Source: Variovorax sp. (GTDB lineage Bacteria > Pseudomonadota > Gammaproteobacteria > Burkholderiales > Burkholderiaceae_C). From it: a stretch of 44,344 nucleotides of DNA. The stretch lies in contig SEGS01000024.1 of assembly GCA_004210915.1 (NCBI GenBank), forward strand, positions 1-44,344, in the 5' to 3' direction. Positions 8,852-19,875 of this stretch are shown here, in pieces. The notes under the pieces were generated by a model that was given only the letters and a program-made list of their open reading frames with translations, did no database searches and was not told where the DNA came from. The translations under genes were made by a program, and so were the position numbers. Position 1 is the stretch's first letter. Each line of letters opens with the position of its first letter.

Positions 8852-9132
8852 GAAGAAGACTTCTTGTCGGAGGAGAGAAAGGAGAACAGTGCGCCGGCCC
8901 GGCCGCTTGCGCACTGCGCCTTCGAGGGAACCGGATCGTGGCCGCCATCGCACCAGGGCTGGCAGCGCGCGATGCGGCGCAGGGTGAGGTAGCTGCCAAC
9001 CGCAGCGCCGTGCGTTTCGAGCGCGCCGATCGAATAGAGGGAGCAGGTCGGCTCGAACCGGCACGACTGGCCGAGCCAGGGGCTCAGCAGCAGCCGATAG
9101 CCTTTGACCAGACCGATGAGCAAGCGCCGCAT
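8848..9132 (-). CDS. yidD: Membrane protein insertion efficiency factor YidD
   Basis: 94 residues from the ATG at 9132; a GTG one codon earlier (9135) is also possible. The family core is present: LIxxYRLLLSPWLGQSCRFEPTCS-type sequence, with three cysteines that follow the DUF37 pattern (SCRFEPTCS and RCQPWCDGG). YidD is a small peripheral inner-membrane protein that helps membrane-protein insertion. It overlaps the rnpA stop and is itself overlapped by yidC, so rnpA-yidD-yidC are coupled. Confidence 0.95.
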   Translation of the reverse strand: MRRLLIGLVKGYRLLLSPWLGQSCRFEPTCSLYSIGALETHGAAVGSYLTLRRIARCQPWCDGGHDPVPSKAQCASGRAGALFSFLSSDKKSSS

Positions 9133-9527
9133 CACGCGCGCGCCACGATGGCCCGCGCCAGCAGAAGCTGCAGCTCGGTCCGGACGACGGCCTTGAGTTT
9201 GTCGGAACTCGCGCTCACGAACTCCTTGCGATCGAAGCCCGCGCGCAGGCGAACGACGTGCGCGGCCTTCGGCAGCACGACGTCGCCAGTTCCGCTCACG
9301 GTGTAGATCTGGCGCTTGATGGCATTGCGGGTGACCGCGCGGCGCGCCCAGCGCTTGGGCACCATCGCACCCAGCCAGACGTCATCGAGCGGGAACAGCG
9401 GCGCCTTGCCTGATGAAGCATCGGCAGCGTCGAGCACACATCGGTGCAGGGCGAAATGGGCAGTGCGCGCCACCGTGGAACCTGCGAGGACGGCCTGGAA
9501 CTGGGCGCGGGTCTGGAGCCGCTGCAT
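9132..9527 (-). CDS. rnpA: Ribonuclease P protein component
   Basis: 131 residues. RnpA is the basic protein subunit that assists the RNase P RNA in maturing tRNA 5' ends. The family signature is seen in RRAVTRNAIKRQIY at about 68-81, equivalent to the RNR-x-x-K-R motif of RnpA. The start MQRLQTRAQFQAVL fits homologues; the frame is open further upstream but that would run through rpmH. It lies 71 bases behind rpmH and overlaps yidD. Confidence 0.95.
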   Translation of the reverse strand: MQRLQTRAQFQAVLAGSTVARTAHFALHRCVLDAADASSGKAPLFPLDDVWLGAMVPKRWARRAVTRNAIKRQIYTVSGTGDVVLPKAAHVVRLRAGFDRKEFVSASSDKLKAVVRTELQLLLARAIVARA

Positions 9528-9598
9528 GGGAACCGGCCGGTGCGTGCCGCCGGCGCGAAAAGGCGCCGTGGGATCGGATGACACCGGCCAGGCGGCCG

Positions 9599-9733
9599 TC
9601 AGACAGCCAGGCGCTTGCGGCCCTTGGCGCGGCGCGCGTTGATCACGGCACGGCCGCCGCGGGTCTTCATGCGGACGAGGAAGCCGTGGGTGCGGGCGCG
9701 GCGGACTTTGGATGCTTGGTAGGTGCGTTTCAT
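9599..9733 (-). CDS. rpmH: 50S ribosomal protein L34
   Basis: 44 codons giving [19 protein letters not shown] followed by [19 protein letters not shown] and RKRLAV, an unmistakable L34. AGGA lies eight bases before the ATG. This is the first gene of the rpmH-rnpA-yidD-yidC cluster, transcribed away from dnaA. Confidence 0.98.
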   Translation of the reverse strand: MKRTYQASKVRRARTHGFLVRMKTRGGRAVINARRAKGRKRLAV

Positions 9734-9859
9734 GATGCTTTTCCTGATGAGCCATGCCGATGAACGATTGCGCCGGCAGGCGAGTGACTCTCGTGGTGAC
9801 TTGAGTCATGTACCTTCATTTACCCCGAAACACACAAGAGGTTTTCAGGGAAACCCGCG

Positions 9860-9888
9860 ATTATCGCAAACATTTGCATTGGCGACAA
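9860..9888 (-). promoter_or_regulatory. Probable sigma70 promoter of rpmH
   Basis: Minus strand: -35 TTGTCG (9883-9888), a 17-base spacer, and -10 GATAAT (9860-9865). The start would be near 9853, about 120 bases before the rpmH ATG. Spacing and -10 are close to consensus. Confidence 0.6.
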
Positions 9889-9930
9889 TCTTGGCTCCTT
9901 TTCATAACGGTTTCGTGACGCGCCACGGCA

Positions 9931-9939
9931 TGTGGATAA
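9931..9939 (-). promoter_or_regulatory. DnaA box (perfect consensus)
   Basis: TGTGGATAA on plus is the exact complement of the strong box TTATCCACA. It lies about 100 bases before the dnaA ATG, just upstream of TTGACA/TAGAAT sequences where the dnaA promoter may be. Confidence 0.8.
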
Positions 9940-9980
9940 GGGTTTGACAAGTTAGAATGCCCGGTGCCTTCCGGCAGAGA

Positions 9981-9989
9981 ATATCCACA
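9981..9989 (+). promoter_or_regulatory. DnaA box (one mismatch)
   Basis: ATATCCACA differs from TTATCCACA only at the first base. It lies 50 bases before the dnaA ATG in the opposite orientation to the box at 9931, an arrangement that fits autoregulation. Confidence 0.65.
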
Positions 9990-10038
9990 ATACCAAGACG
10001 AAAAATGCCCGAGGGACTCACCACATTTTCAAGCACCC

Positions 10039-11418
10039 ATGTCGACTGACGGCATCGGTGCGAGCCTCTGGCAAGCCTGCGTCGACCAGCTCGCGCAGGA
10101 GATGTCCGAGCAGCAGTTCAACACCTGGATCAAGCCGCTGACGGCACATGTCGCCGACGACCTGTCGCGCATGACGGTGTTCGTCGCCAACCGCTTCAAG
10201 CTTGACTGGATCCGTGCCCAGTACGCGAGCAAGATCGCCGAGATGGCCGAGAAAATGTACGGCCAGCCGGTCGTCATTGAGTTAGCGCTCGCTCAGCGCG
10301 AAACGCCCGTCCGCACGGCGCCGATGGCAGCGATGGCCGAAACCGATGTGCCGCGCGACGTGGCCGGGCCCGGCGAAGACCTGGCCGCCGCAGCTTTCAA
10401 GAACCGCCTGAATTCTGGCCTGACCTTCGACACCCTCGTCGAGGGCACCGCCAACCGCATGGCACGTGCCGCGGCCATGCACGTCGCCGGCATGCCGGGG
10501 CACCTGTACAACCCGCTTTTCATCTACGGCGGCGTCGGTTTGGGCAAGACCCACTTGATGCACGCGGTGGGCAACCGGCTGCTGGCCGACAAGCCCGATT
10601 CCAAAGTTCTCTACATCCATGCCGAGCAGTTCGTCTCGGATGTGGTCAAAGCGTACCAGCGCAAGACTTTCGACGAGTTCAAGGAGCGCTACCACTCGCT
10701 CGACCTGCTGCTGATCGACGACGTGCAGTTCTTCGCCAACAAGGACCGCACGCAGGAAGAATTCTTCAACGCCTTCGAAGCCTTGCTGGCCAAGAAGTCG
10801 CACATCGTGATGACGTCGGACACTTACCCGAAGGGTCTGGCCGACATCCACGAGCGGCTGGTGTCGCGTTTCGATTCGGGCCTCACGGTCGCGATCGAAC
10901 CGCCCGAGCTCGAAATGCGCGTGGCGATTTTGATCAACAAGGCGCGCGCCGAGTCGGCCGAGATGCCCGAAGAGGTGGCTTTCTTCGTCGCGAAGAACGT
11001 GCGCTCCAACGTGCGCGAGCTCGAAGGCGCGTTGCGCAAAATCCTCGCGTACTCGCGCTTCAACCAGAAAGAGATCTCGATCGCACTGGCGCGCGAAGCG
11101 CTGCGCGATCTGCTGTCGATCCAGAACCGGCAAATCTCTGTGGAAAACATCCAGAAGACGGTGGCCGATTACTACAAGATCAAGGTCGCTGACATGTACA
11201 GCAAGAAGCGCCCGGCCAGCATCGCGCGGCCGCGGCAGATTGCGATGTACCTGGCGAAAGAGCTCACCCAGAAAAGCCTGCCGGAGATCGGCGAGCTCTT
11301 CGGCGGGCGCGACCACACGACGGTGCTGCATGCGGTGCGCAAGATCGGCGGCGAGCGCCAGCAGCTCACCGAACTCAACCAGCAACTGCACGTGCTCGAG
11401 CAGACCCTCAAAGGCTGA
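10039..11418 (+). CDS. dnaA: Chromosomal replication initiator DnaA
   Basis: 459 residues. DnaA binds DnaA boxes at oriC and opens the duplex. Domain I is at the N-terminus ([21 protein letters not shown]). The AAA+ domain has Walker A GGVGLGKT from residue 164 and Walker B LIDDVQFF around 225-231. Domain IV ends with the DNA-binding signature [15 protein letters not shown] near 421-435. The ATG at 10039 matches the family N-terminus; the frame runs 75 bases further upstream, across the second DnaA box, and is not used. dnaN follows after 82 bases. Confidence 0.98.
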   Translation: MSTDGIGASLWQACVDQLAQEMSEQQFNTWIKPLTAHVADDLSRMTVFVANRFKLDWIRAQYASKIAEMAEKMYGQPVVIELALAQRETPVRTAPMAAMAETDVPRDVAGPGEDLAAAAFKNRLNSGLTFDTLVEGTANRMARAAAMHVAGMPGHLYNPLFIYGGVGLGKTHLMHAVGNRLLADKPDSKVLYIHAEQFVSDVVKAYQRKTFDEFKERYHSLDLLLIDDVQFFANKDRTQEEFFNAFEALLAKKSHIVMTSDTYPKGLADIHERLVSRFDSGLTVAIEPPELEMRVAILINKARAESAEMPEEVAFFVAKNVRSNVRELEGALRKILAYSRFNQKEISIALAREALRDLLSIQNRQISVENIQKTVADYYKIKVADMYSKKRPASIARPRQIAMYLAKELTQKSLPEIGELFGGRDHTTVLHAVRKIGGERQQLTELNQQLHVLEQTLKG

Positions 11419-11428
11419 CGCGTCCCAA

Positions 11429-11475
11429 CGCATCGCATCGCATCGCATCGCATCGCATCGCATCGCATCGCATCG
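11429..11475 (+). repeat. Pentanucleotide microsatellite (CATCG)9 between dnaA and dnaN
   Basis: Nine perfect CATCG units (11431-11475), preceded by a partial unit CG. The tract starts 10 bases after the dnaA stop and ends 25 bases before the dnaN ATG, so it is in the dnaN leader. Five-base repeats change length by slippage. Here a length change would not alter a reading frame but could alter spacing or leader structure. Confidence 0.97.
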
Positions 11476-11500
11476 AAAAGAAAGATAGGAAGAGGTAAAC

Positions 11501-12607
11501 ATGATCGTCCTGAAGGCAACCCAAGACAAAGTCCTCGCCGCGCTGCAGTCCGTCGCCGGCATCGTCGAGCGCCGCCACACGCTGCCGATCCTGGCCAACG
11601 TGCTGATCCGCAAGACCGGCGGGCAGCTTCAGCTCACCACGAGCGACCTGGAAATCCAGATCCGCACGAGTGCCGAGCTGGGCGGCGACGAGGGCAACTT
11701 CACGACGACCATCGGTGCGCGCAAGCTCATCGACATCCTGCGCACCATGCCGGCCGACCAGACCGTGAGCCTCGAGTCGTCGGCCGCCAAGCTGGTGCTC
11801 AAGGGTGGCAAGAGCCGCTTCACGCTGCAATCGCTGCCCGCGGAAGACTTCCCGCTGGTGCAAGAGGCCGCCAACTTCGGGCCGGTGTTCAGCGTGCCGC
11901 AGAAGACGCTGAAAGACCTGCTCAGCCAGGTCTCGTTCGCGATGGCCGTGCACGACATCCGCTACTACCTCAACGGCATCCTGTTCGTGGCCGAAGGCAA
12001 GCAGCTGAGTCTGGTCGCGACCGACGGTCACCGCCTGGCCTTTGCGTCGGCCACGCTCGACGTCGAAGTGCCCAAGCAGGAAGTCATCCTGCCGCGCAAG
12101 ACCGTGATCGAGATGCAGCGCCTGTTGTCCGACGCCGAAGGCGCGATCGAGATGCAGTTCGCGAACAACCAGGCCAAGTTCAGCTTCGGCGGGATGGAGT
12201 TCGTCACCAAGCTGGTCGAGGGCAAATTCCCCGACTACAACCGAGTGATTCCCAAGAACCACAAGAACAGCGTGACGCTGGGTCGCGCACCGCTGCTGGC
12301 CAGCCTGCAGCGCACCGCGATCCTGACCAGCGAGAAGTTCAAGGGCGTGCGCCTGAACATCGAGCCCGGCACTCTGCGCATCGCGTCGAACAACGCCGAG
12401 CAGGAAGAGGCCGTCGACGAGCTCGACATCGACTACGGCGGCGACGCGATCGAGATCGGCTTCAACGTCACCTACCTGATCGACGCGCTGTCCAACATGG
12501 GGCAGGACATGGTCCAGCTCGACCTGGCCGACTCCAACAGCTCCGCGCTGTTCACCATTCCGGAAAACGCATCGTTCAAGTACGTCGTGATGCCGATGCG
12601 CATTTGA
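11501..12607 (+). CDS. dnaN: DNA polymerase III beta sliding clamp
   Basis: 368 residues, the normal length of the beta clamp, which rings DNA and tethers polymerase III. The three repeated clamp domains are recognisable: the start MIVLKATQDKVLAALQSVAGIVERRHTLPILAN, the second domain around YLNGILFVAEGKQLSLVATDGHRLA (about 150-175), and the C-terminal SNSSALFTIPE...YVVMPMRI. AGAGG lies six bases before the ATG. It lies between dnaA and gyrB in the standard order. Confidence 0.98.
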   Translation: MIVLKATQDKVLAALQSVAGIVERRHTLPILANVLIRKTGGQLQLTTSDLEIQIRTSAELGGDEGNFTTTIGARKLIDILRTMPADQTVSLESSAAKLVLKGGKSRFTLQSLPAEDFPLVQEAANFGPVFSVPQKTLKDLLSQVSFAMAVHDIRYYLNGILFVAEGKQLSLVATDGHRLAFASATLDVEVPKQEVILPRKTVIEMQRLLSDAEGAIEMQFANNQAKFSFGGMEFVTKLVEGKFPDYNRVIPKNHKNSVTLGRAPLLASLQRTAILTSEKFKGVRLNIEPGTLRIASNNAEQEEAVDELDIDYGGDAIEIGFNVTYLIDALSNMGQDMVQLDLADSNSSALFTIPENASFKYVVMPMRI

Positions 12608-12650
12608 CGCATTGCGCAAACGATCCCGAACAGGCGACCGAGAGAGTTAA

Positions 12651-15290
<2,640 letters not shown>

Positions 15291-15333
15291 GAGCGCGGGA
15301 TCAAAGGACGTTCACACGCAAGAAATAGCGTTC

Positions 15334-17319
15334 GTGGTCGCCCGCGCTTACTACGCTGATTCAGTCCAAGACTTTCTGATCCGCTCGCCGGATGAGATTC
15401 TTGGAACGCTGACTCGGCTTAGCGGTTTCGCTGTTGAGGAGCAACAGCGCCATGCATGGATGGAGCAAGTTCGATTGCTCCAAGGCGCCCTCCCCTCATT
15501 CAGCGGCCGGGGAAAGATTTATTTCGAGTACGCGGTGCCTCGACTCGGCAAGCGCATCGACGTCGTCCTCGTGCTGGACCACGTCATCTTTGTGATCGAG
15601 TTCAAAGTCGGCGAATCTGCCTTCCTCGCTCACGCGAGGGATCAGGTTCTGGACTACGCAGTCGACCTAAAGAACTTTCACGAAACGACGCATCACAAAG
15701 CTGTTGCTCCGGTTCTCATTGCTACACGAGCGGAACGCGGGAGCACCCTAATTGCGACGACCTCGCAAAACGACGGGGTGCTGCTTCCTATTGACACGTC
15801 GGTAGATCAATTCTTGGACGTGCTGAATCAAGTGCTGGTGTTTTGCGACGGCCCATTGATCGACGTTAGTGTGTGGGAGGCCGGCGGCTATTACCCGACC
15901 CCGACCATCGTTGAGGCAGCACTTGCCCTGTATGGCGGCCACGCAGTGGCTGAAATTTCTCGCAGCGATGCCACAGCGCGCAACCTGAGCAAGACAGCGA
16001 CCGCGATTTCTCATGTTGCTACTGAGTCAAAGGCGCTGTCGCGAAAATCGATCTGCTTTGTCACTGGCGTGCCCGGCGCGGGCAAGACACTTGTCGGACT
16101 AAAAGTCGCGGCTCAGCACACCAGCAAAGATGACGATCTCCACTCCGTTTTCCTTTCTGGAAATGGACCGCTGGTCGCAATCCTTCAGGAAGCCTTGGCA
16201 CGGGACAAGGTTCGACAGGCGAAGGGCTCTTCGGCCAAGATCACCAAAAGCAAGGCGATCAGTGAGGTCAAGACGCTCATCCAGAACGTGCATCATTTCC
16301 GTGACGAGTGTTTGATCGACATCACCAAGGCGCCGGTTGAGCACGTCGCCATTTTTGATGAGGCACAAAGAGCTTGGGATCTGGCTCAGACGCGATCATT
16401 CATGGAGCGCAAGAAGCAACGACCCGGCTTCAGCCAGTCGGAGCCAGAATTTCTTGTCTCATGCATGGATCGACACAGCGATTGGGCAGTGGTGGTTGCG
16501 CTCGTCGGTGGCGGCCAAGAAATTAACACCGGCGAAGCAGGCATCAGTGAATGGATACGCGCACTTCGTCGCTCTTTCCCAGATTGGCACATTCACATAT
16601 CACCTCGCTTGCACGATGCAGAGTACGGCGCTGGCACTGTTCTGAAAGAACTGACAGGGCACAAGCAGCTGATCCTGAACGAGGACCTTCATCTCAGCGT
16701 GTCTTTGCGATCGTTCCGATCTGAGCATGTCTCCGCATTGGTCAAGCAGATGCTCGATCAAGACTATGAAATGGCGCGCGCAACGTTGGACAAGCTTCGC
16801 AAGCGCTACCCAATCGTCATCACGCGCGACGTGAGCAGAGCCAAGGCTTGGCTGAAGGAACAGGCAAGAGGCACTGAACGCTACGGCATGGTCGTGTCGT
16901 CGCAAGCCGAGCGCTTGCGGCCTCACGCCATCAATGTCCGATCGCCGATGGATCCAATCCATTGGTTTCTTGATGGCAAAGAGGACGTGCGTTCTTCCTA
17001 CTATCTTGAAGACGTCGCCACTGAATTCCACGTCCAAGGCTTGGAGCTGGACTGGGCCTGCGTGGTTTGGGATGCCGACTTCAGATATGCACGAGGCGGT
17101 TGGCAGCACTTTTCTTTCGTTGGCTCGAAGTGGAATCACATCCACAAAGCTGAGCGTCAGATGTACCTGAAGAATGCATATCGCGTGCTGCTCACTAGGG
17201 CGCGCCAGGGAATGGTTGTCGTCGTACCGGAAGGCGACCCGATGGATCGAACGCGTCTACCGGCTTACTACGATCCAACGTTTGAGTACTTAAAGGGACT
17301 TGGCTTTCAAGAGCTTTGA
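15334..17319 (+). CDS. PD-(D/E)XK nuclease-superfamily 1 helicase fusion (DUF2075 type)
   Basis: 661 residues from a GTG. An N-terminal restriction-endonuclease-like core has Glu65, Asp76 (RIDVVL) and Glu89-x-Lys91 (IEFK), the PD-(D/E)XK pattern. A P-loop helicase follows: Walker A GVPGAGKT at 245-252, Walker B FDEAQ at 341-345, late motifs [16 protein letters not shown] and [17 protein letters not shown]. This matches the DUF2075 (schlafen group 3-like) helicases often found in defence or mobile regions. The gene has visibly lower GC and different codon use than gyrB and looks horizontally acquired. It lies 43 bases behind gyrB without its own clear ribosome site. A role in phage defence or DNA processing is inference. 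Confidence 0.85.
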   Translation: MVARAYYADSVQDFLIRSPDEILGTLTRLSGFAVEEQQRHAWMEQVRLLQGALPSFSGRGKIYFEYAVPRLGKRIDVVLVLDHVIFVIEFKVGESAFLAHARDQVLDYAVDLKNFHETTHHKAVAPVLIATRAERGSTLIATTSQNDGVLLPIDTSVDQFLDVLNQVLVFCDGPLIDVSVWEAGGYYPTPTIVEAALALYGGHAVAEISRSDATARNLSKTATAISHVATESKALSRKSICFVTGVPGAGKTLVGLKVAAQHTSKDDDLHSVFLSGNGPLVAILQEALARDKVRQAKGSSAKITKSKAISEVKTLIQNVHHFRDECLIDITKAPVEHVAIFDEAQRAWDLAQTRSFMERKKQRPGFSQSEPEFLVSCMDRHSDWAVVVALVGGGQEINTGEAGISEWIRALRRSFPDWHIHISPRLHDAEYGAGTVLKELTGHKQLILNEDLHLSVSLRSFRSEHVSALVKQMLDQDYEMARATLDKLRKRYPIVITRDVSRAKAWLKEQARGTERYGMVVSSQAERLRPHAINVRSPMDPIHWFLDGKEDVRSSYYLEDVATEFHVQGLELDWACVVWDADFRYARGGWQHFSFVGSKWNHIHKAERQMYLKNAYRVLLTRARQGMVVVVPEGDPMDRTRLPAYYDPTFEYLKGLGFQEL

Positions 17320-17330
17320 AGGTGCCGTGC

Positions 17331-17750
17331 CTAGAGCAAAAACTTCCGATGCGCATACATCGCATTCGAGCGCGTCGTCTTTCGAAAGCTGTCGCTGGGG
17401 CGCTCGCAGTCCTCCGGGCCGCCGTAGTAGACGGTCCAGTCGCCGTAGTACATGCCACCGAAGGTGAGCATGTCGCCTTCCAAGTTCATATGACAGTGAG
17501 CCTCTTCGACGCCGAAGTACTCGACCGCGTCGGATGACTCTTCAAATTCGAGCTTGATGTGCGCGGCATAGGTCGTGTGACACCACTTGAGCGGGCCGAT
17601 GGTGGGGCCACCAAAACCCCAGTCGTCCATTTGCTGGCTCGGTCGATGCCGACCCTGAAGGAGCCCGAGGTAGAGCCCCGGCTTGTGCGGCTTGGTGCCG
17701 TAGTGCGGCACGGTTTCGTTGTCGATAGTGGCGATCTCAGGTGTGTGCAT
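17331..17750 (-). CDS. Hypothetical protein
   Basis: 139 residues of unknown function. No signal peptide or membrane segment is visible, so it is probably cytoplasmic. Conspicuous motifs are LGLLQGRHRPSQQMDDWGFG, GPTIGPLKWCHTTYA and GGMYYGDWTVYYGG, rich in aromatic residues, with a basic C-terminus. AAAGGA lies seven bases before the ATG. The gene converges on the nuclease-helicase gene with only 11 bases between stops and, like it, seems to belong to the acquired segment. I could not assign it to a family. Confidence 0.7.
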   Translation of the reverse strand: MHTPEIATIDNETVPHYGTKPHKPGLYLGLLQGRHRPSQQMDDWGFGGPTIGPLKWCHTTYAAHIKLEFEESSDAVEYFGVEEAHCHMNLEGDMLTFGGMYYGDWTVYYGGPEDCERPSDSFRKTTRSNAMYAHRKFLL

Positions 17751-17871
17751 GGCGCGTCCTTTGGTTGAATGAGAAGCGAAGCGTAGGGAGCGCCGATGCT
17801 TTTGTGACCCAGGACATTGCCTGGGTGACTGCGGCGACTCCCCTGGGCAAGATCAGGCGGCCGCGAATGGA

Positions 17872-18528
17872 CTACTGACACCTAGCCCGAAACTGCTCAT
17901 CCCGCACAAGCTTCCGCTCATTCGCCAGCCGATCCTGTTGCCACGCACTCTGCGGCTGCCGCGCCGCTGCATCGATCCACCGGATGCGCGCCTCCAGCGC
18001 CGCGCAATTCCCGCGTGTGCTGCCGGTGCCCTGCACCACTACTTGGCGCTCTGCTTGTTGCAGCTGCGCCGCAACCGCCGCCTGGTTGTTCAGTCGCGAT
18101 GCCGCGCGTTCGGCCGGGCTCATGCCATCGGCCAGGTTCACATCCGACTGCACCCACACGGTGCTCGCTTGCGTGCCAGTGGGGCAGGGGCGATCGGAGT
18201 ATTCGGCTTGGCCTGTTGCTGACAGGCACTTGTTGACGCCGTAGCTTTCCGCCGCGAGCGCAGCGGGCGTGTCAGCTTTGGCCGAGGTGTGCTGCGCGAC
18301 CGGCGTCGGTACGGCGGGCAAGCGCACGGTCGGGAACGGGCCGGAAGGTGGAGTCGCGCGCCGCTGCGTCAGCAACCATTCACTTGCGCGCCAAGCCCCG
18401 AACACCAGCAACACCGCGAGGACCACCCAGAGCAGCCGACGCGACTCACGCGCGGGTCGCAGGTCGCGCTCCCACGCGGCCAGCGCCTGCCGGGGCTGAT
18501 GAAGAGGGTCCTGCGGGTCCGCTGCCAT
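17872..18528 (-). CDS. Membrane-anchored protein with a DUF4124-like segment
   Basis: 218 residues. A cytoplasmic N-terminus of about 30 residues is followed by one membrane segment (LLWVVLAVLLVFGAWRASEWLL, about 31-52), a Pro/Thr-rich linker and a periplasmic part. The stretch YGVNKCLSATGQAEYSDRPCPTGTQ resembles DUF4124 domains, which have two cysteines around a Y-S-D-x-P-C motif. The C-terminal 90 residues are rich in Gln, Ala and Arg and likely helical. Function is unknown. The next gene upstream on the same strand ends 30 bases before this start, so the two may be co-transcribed. Confidence 0.75.
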   Translation of the reverse strand: MAADPQDPLHQPRQALAAWERDLRPARESRRLLWVVLAVLLVFGAWRASEWLLTQRRATPPSGPFPTVRLPAVPTPVAQHTSAKADTPAALAAESYGVNKCLSATGQAEYSDRPCPTGTQASTVWVQSDVNLADGMSPAERAASRLNNQAAVAAQLQQAERQVVVQGTGSTRGNCAALEARIRWIDAAARQPQSAWQQDRLANERKLVRDEQFRARCQ

Positions 18529-18558
18529 GGAGACCCGAGTGTCTCCGATGGCCTGGGG

Positions 18559-18807
18559 TCAGCGTCGCAGCGGGCTGCGCCCCAGCACCGAAGCCAGCTT
18601 GGCCACGCCGCCGGTGCCGCTCGCGGCTCGGCCGATGAGCGCGGAGCCGGCGGCGCCGGCCAGCGTGCGCATCAGGAACGACCGGCCGCGGCCGGCGGCC
18701 AGAAGCAACAGCAGCCCCGCGGCCAGCACGGCGACGTGCTCGCCGGGGAAGTTGGGGCGGCGGGCATCGGCTTCTTTGAGGTTGTGCAGGGCGTCGCGGG
18801 CGTTCAT
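18559..18807 (-). CDS. Small membrane protein, function unknown
   Basis: 82 residues starting MNARDALHNLKEADARRPNF. One hydrophobic segment lies around residues 25-39 (HVAVLAAGLLLLLAAG), followed by a Gly/Ala-rich stretch that may form a second, weaker one. The ATG at 18807 has a textbook AAGGAGG five bases upstream, which decides the start over an earlier ATG at 18870. It precedes the DUF4124-like gene by 30 bases. Confidence 0.7.
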   Translation of the reverse strand: MNARDALHNLKEADARRPNFPGEHVAVLAAGLLLLLAAGRGRSFLMRTLAGAAGSALIGRAASGTGGVAKLASVLGRSPLRR

Positions 18808-19109
18808 GGGGCCTCCTTGGTGCGTGGGTGTTTCTGAAGCTTCGTTGATAGCGAAAGGGCAGCAGCGCACGTGTAGGTGCGGGCGAAACGCTTGCGTGGA
18901 ATGCGGCGCGCCACCGGGTCGGCGCTTGACCCACGGGTGTCATGCGACGCTGTCCAAATCGGGCTTGAGCGACGGAGGTGCATGAACCTTCCGCTATCGA
19001 TTTCGGAGCAGGTATAGGCGTAAATGCTATAGCGAGCCCAGGACTTGCTTAGGAGAATCGACGGCGCCTTTCGCCTCCGTCATGTCACTTCGAACAAGGA
19101 TTTCGAGCA
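18808..19109. other. Divergent intergenic region without clear signals
   Basis: About 300 bases between two divergent genes. I see no RNA gene and no strong consensus promoter. A direct repeat TATAG-N10-TATAG occurs near 19012-19031 (within GGTATAGGCG and GCTATAGCG) and could be part of a promoter or operator for the secreted-protein gene at 19110. Confidence 0.3.
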
Positions 19110-19622
19110 ATGAGCCTGATGCGTTTTTCCCGGTCTCTCGCCGCTGCAACCGTGGGCGGCGCCGCACTTCTGGCGGGCGCGCTTACCCCTGCGCAAGCCG
19201 CCCAGGCGGTGACGAATCCGCCGATCCGGATGGCCGAGACCGGCATTGAATACATGTGCGGCGGCAAGGGGCAGGCCGAGATGGCGTTCATGCAGACGGT
19301 GGCGCCGCGCTGGGCGGCCACGCTGGAGTTCGCCGTCAGCAACGGGCGGCGCGGCGAGTTCACTGAGCGCGCCCAGGTGCAGGTGCGTGACAAATACAAC
19401 GGCCATCTGGTGATGAAGGCGCTGTCGCAAGGCCCGTTCATGCTGACGCGGCTGGAGCCGGGCGCGTACGACGTTGACGTGACGCTCGGCGGCCTCACGC
19501 TGACGCAGTCGATCACCGTGATCGCCGGCGTGCCGGCCCGCGCGCTGTTTGTGTGGCCGTCGAATTTCGACATGGCCAGCGCACGCGCCGAGTCAGCGCA
19601 GACGGTCGCGCGACGCGACTAG
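19110..19622 (+). CDS. Secreted carboxypeptidase-regulatory-like domain protein
   Basis: 170 residues with a Sec signal peptide (hydrophobic 12-25, cleavage near ALTPAQA-AQA). The mature part contains a beta-sandwich-like region, VQVRDKYNGHLVMKAL...GPFMLTRLEPGAYDVDVTLGGLTLTQSITVIAGVP, with the pattern of a carboxypeptidase regulatory-like (transthyretin-like) fold. It is likely periplasmic. No catalytic residues are expected in this fold; the function is unknown. AAGGA lies nine bases before the ATG. Confidence 0.75.
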   Translation: MSLMRFSRSLAAATVGGAALLAGALTPAQAAQAVTNPPIRMAETGIEYMCGGKGQAEMAFMQTVAPRWAATLEFAVSNGRRGEFTERAQVQVRDKYNGHLVMKALSQGPFMLTRLEPGAYDVDVTLGGLTLTQSITVIAGVPARALFVWPSNFDMASARAESAQTVARRD

Positions 19623-19875
19623 CCGCAGCGCCGCAAACGACGCGTCGTCGGCGTCCGCCCTGCACCGTGGCGGAGCGCACAGTTCGAGGAACCTCGCGCA
19701 GCATTGCGCATCGAATGGCTCCGCATGCGCCGTCGTGCGCATGACGTGCCACCGAAACCGCGGTGACCGGTGGCTGGCACATCCCTTGAATGCTGAGCAC
19801 GCGCCTTGCAGCTAGCGCTGCCATTTGTCGCGCCTGCGTGCGCCGCTTTTCCGTTTTCCGTTTCCCCAAGGCCCG

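Larger units (their letters stand above)
9734..10038. other. rpmH-dnaA intergenic region, candidate oriC or dnaA control region
   Basis: A 305-base non-coding gap between divergent rpmH and dnaA. It holds the rpmH promoter and two DnaA boxes, and is less G/C-rich than its surroundings, though I see no clear AT-rich unwinding element. Many betaproteobacterial origins lie next to dnaA. Two boxes are few for a full oriC, so the site could instead be the self-regulated dnaA promoter. Confidence 0.45.

Noticed and set aside
9944..9958. TTGACA and TAGAAT as a dnaA promoter
   Set aside because: They are only three bases apart, so they cannot be the -35 and -10 of one promoter; each lacks a good partner at 16-18 bases.
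11172..11519. Minus-strand proteins with repeated MRCDA units
   Set aside because: The repeat protein is just the CATCG microsatellite read backwards; the frames run antisense through dnaA or dnaN.
17806..17827. Hairpin ACCCAGG / CCTGGGT as a terminator
   Set aside because: Stem of only seven pairs and no T-run on either strand.
19775..19790. Sigma54-like TGGCAC-N5-TTGAA upstream of the metallophosphoesterase gene
   Set aside because: The essential GC of the -12 element is GA here, and there is no enhancer-like site; probably chance.
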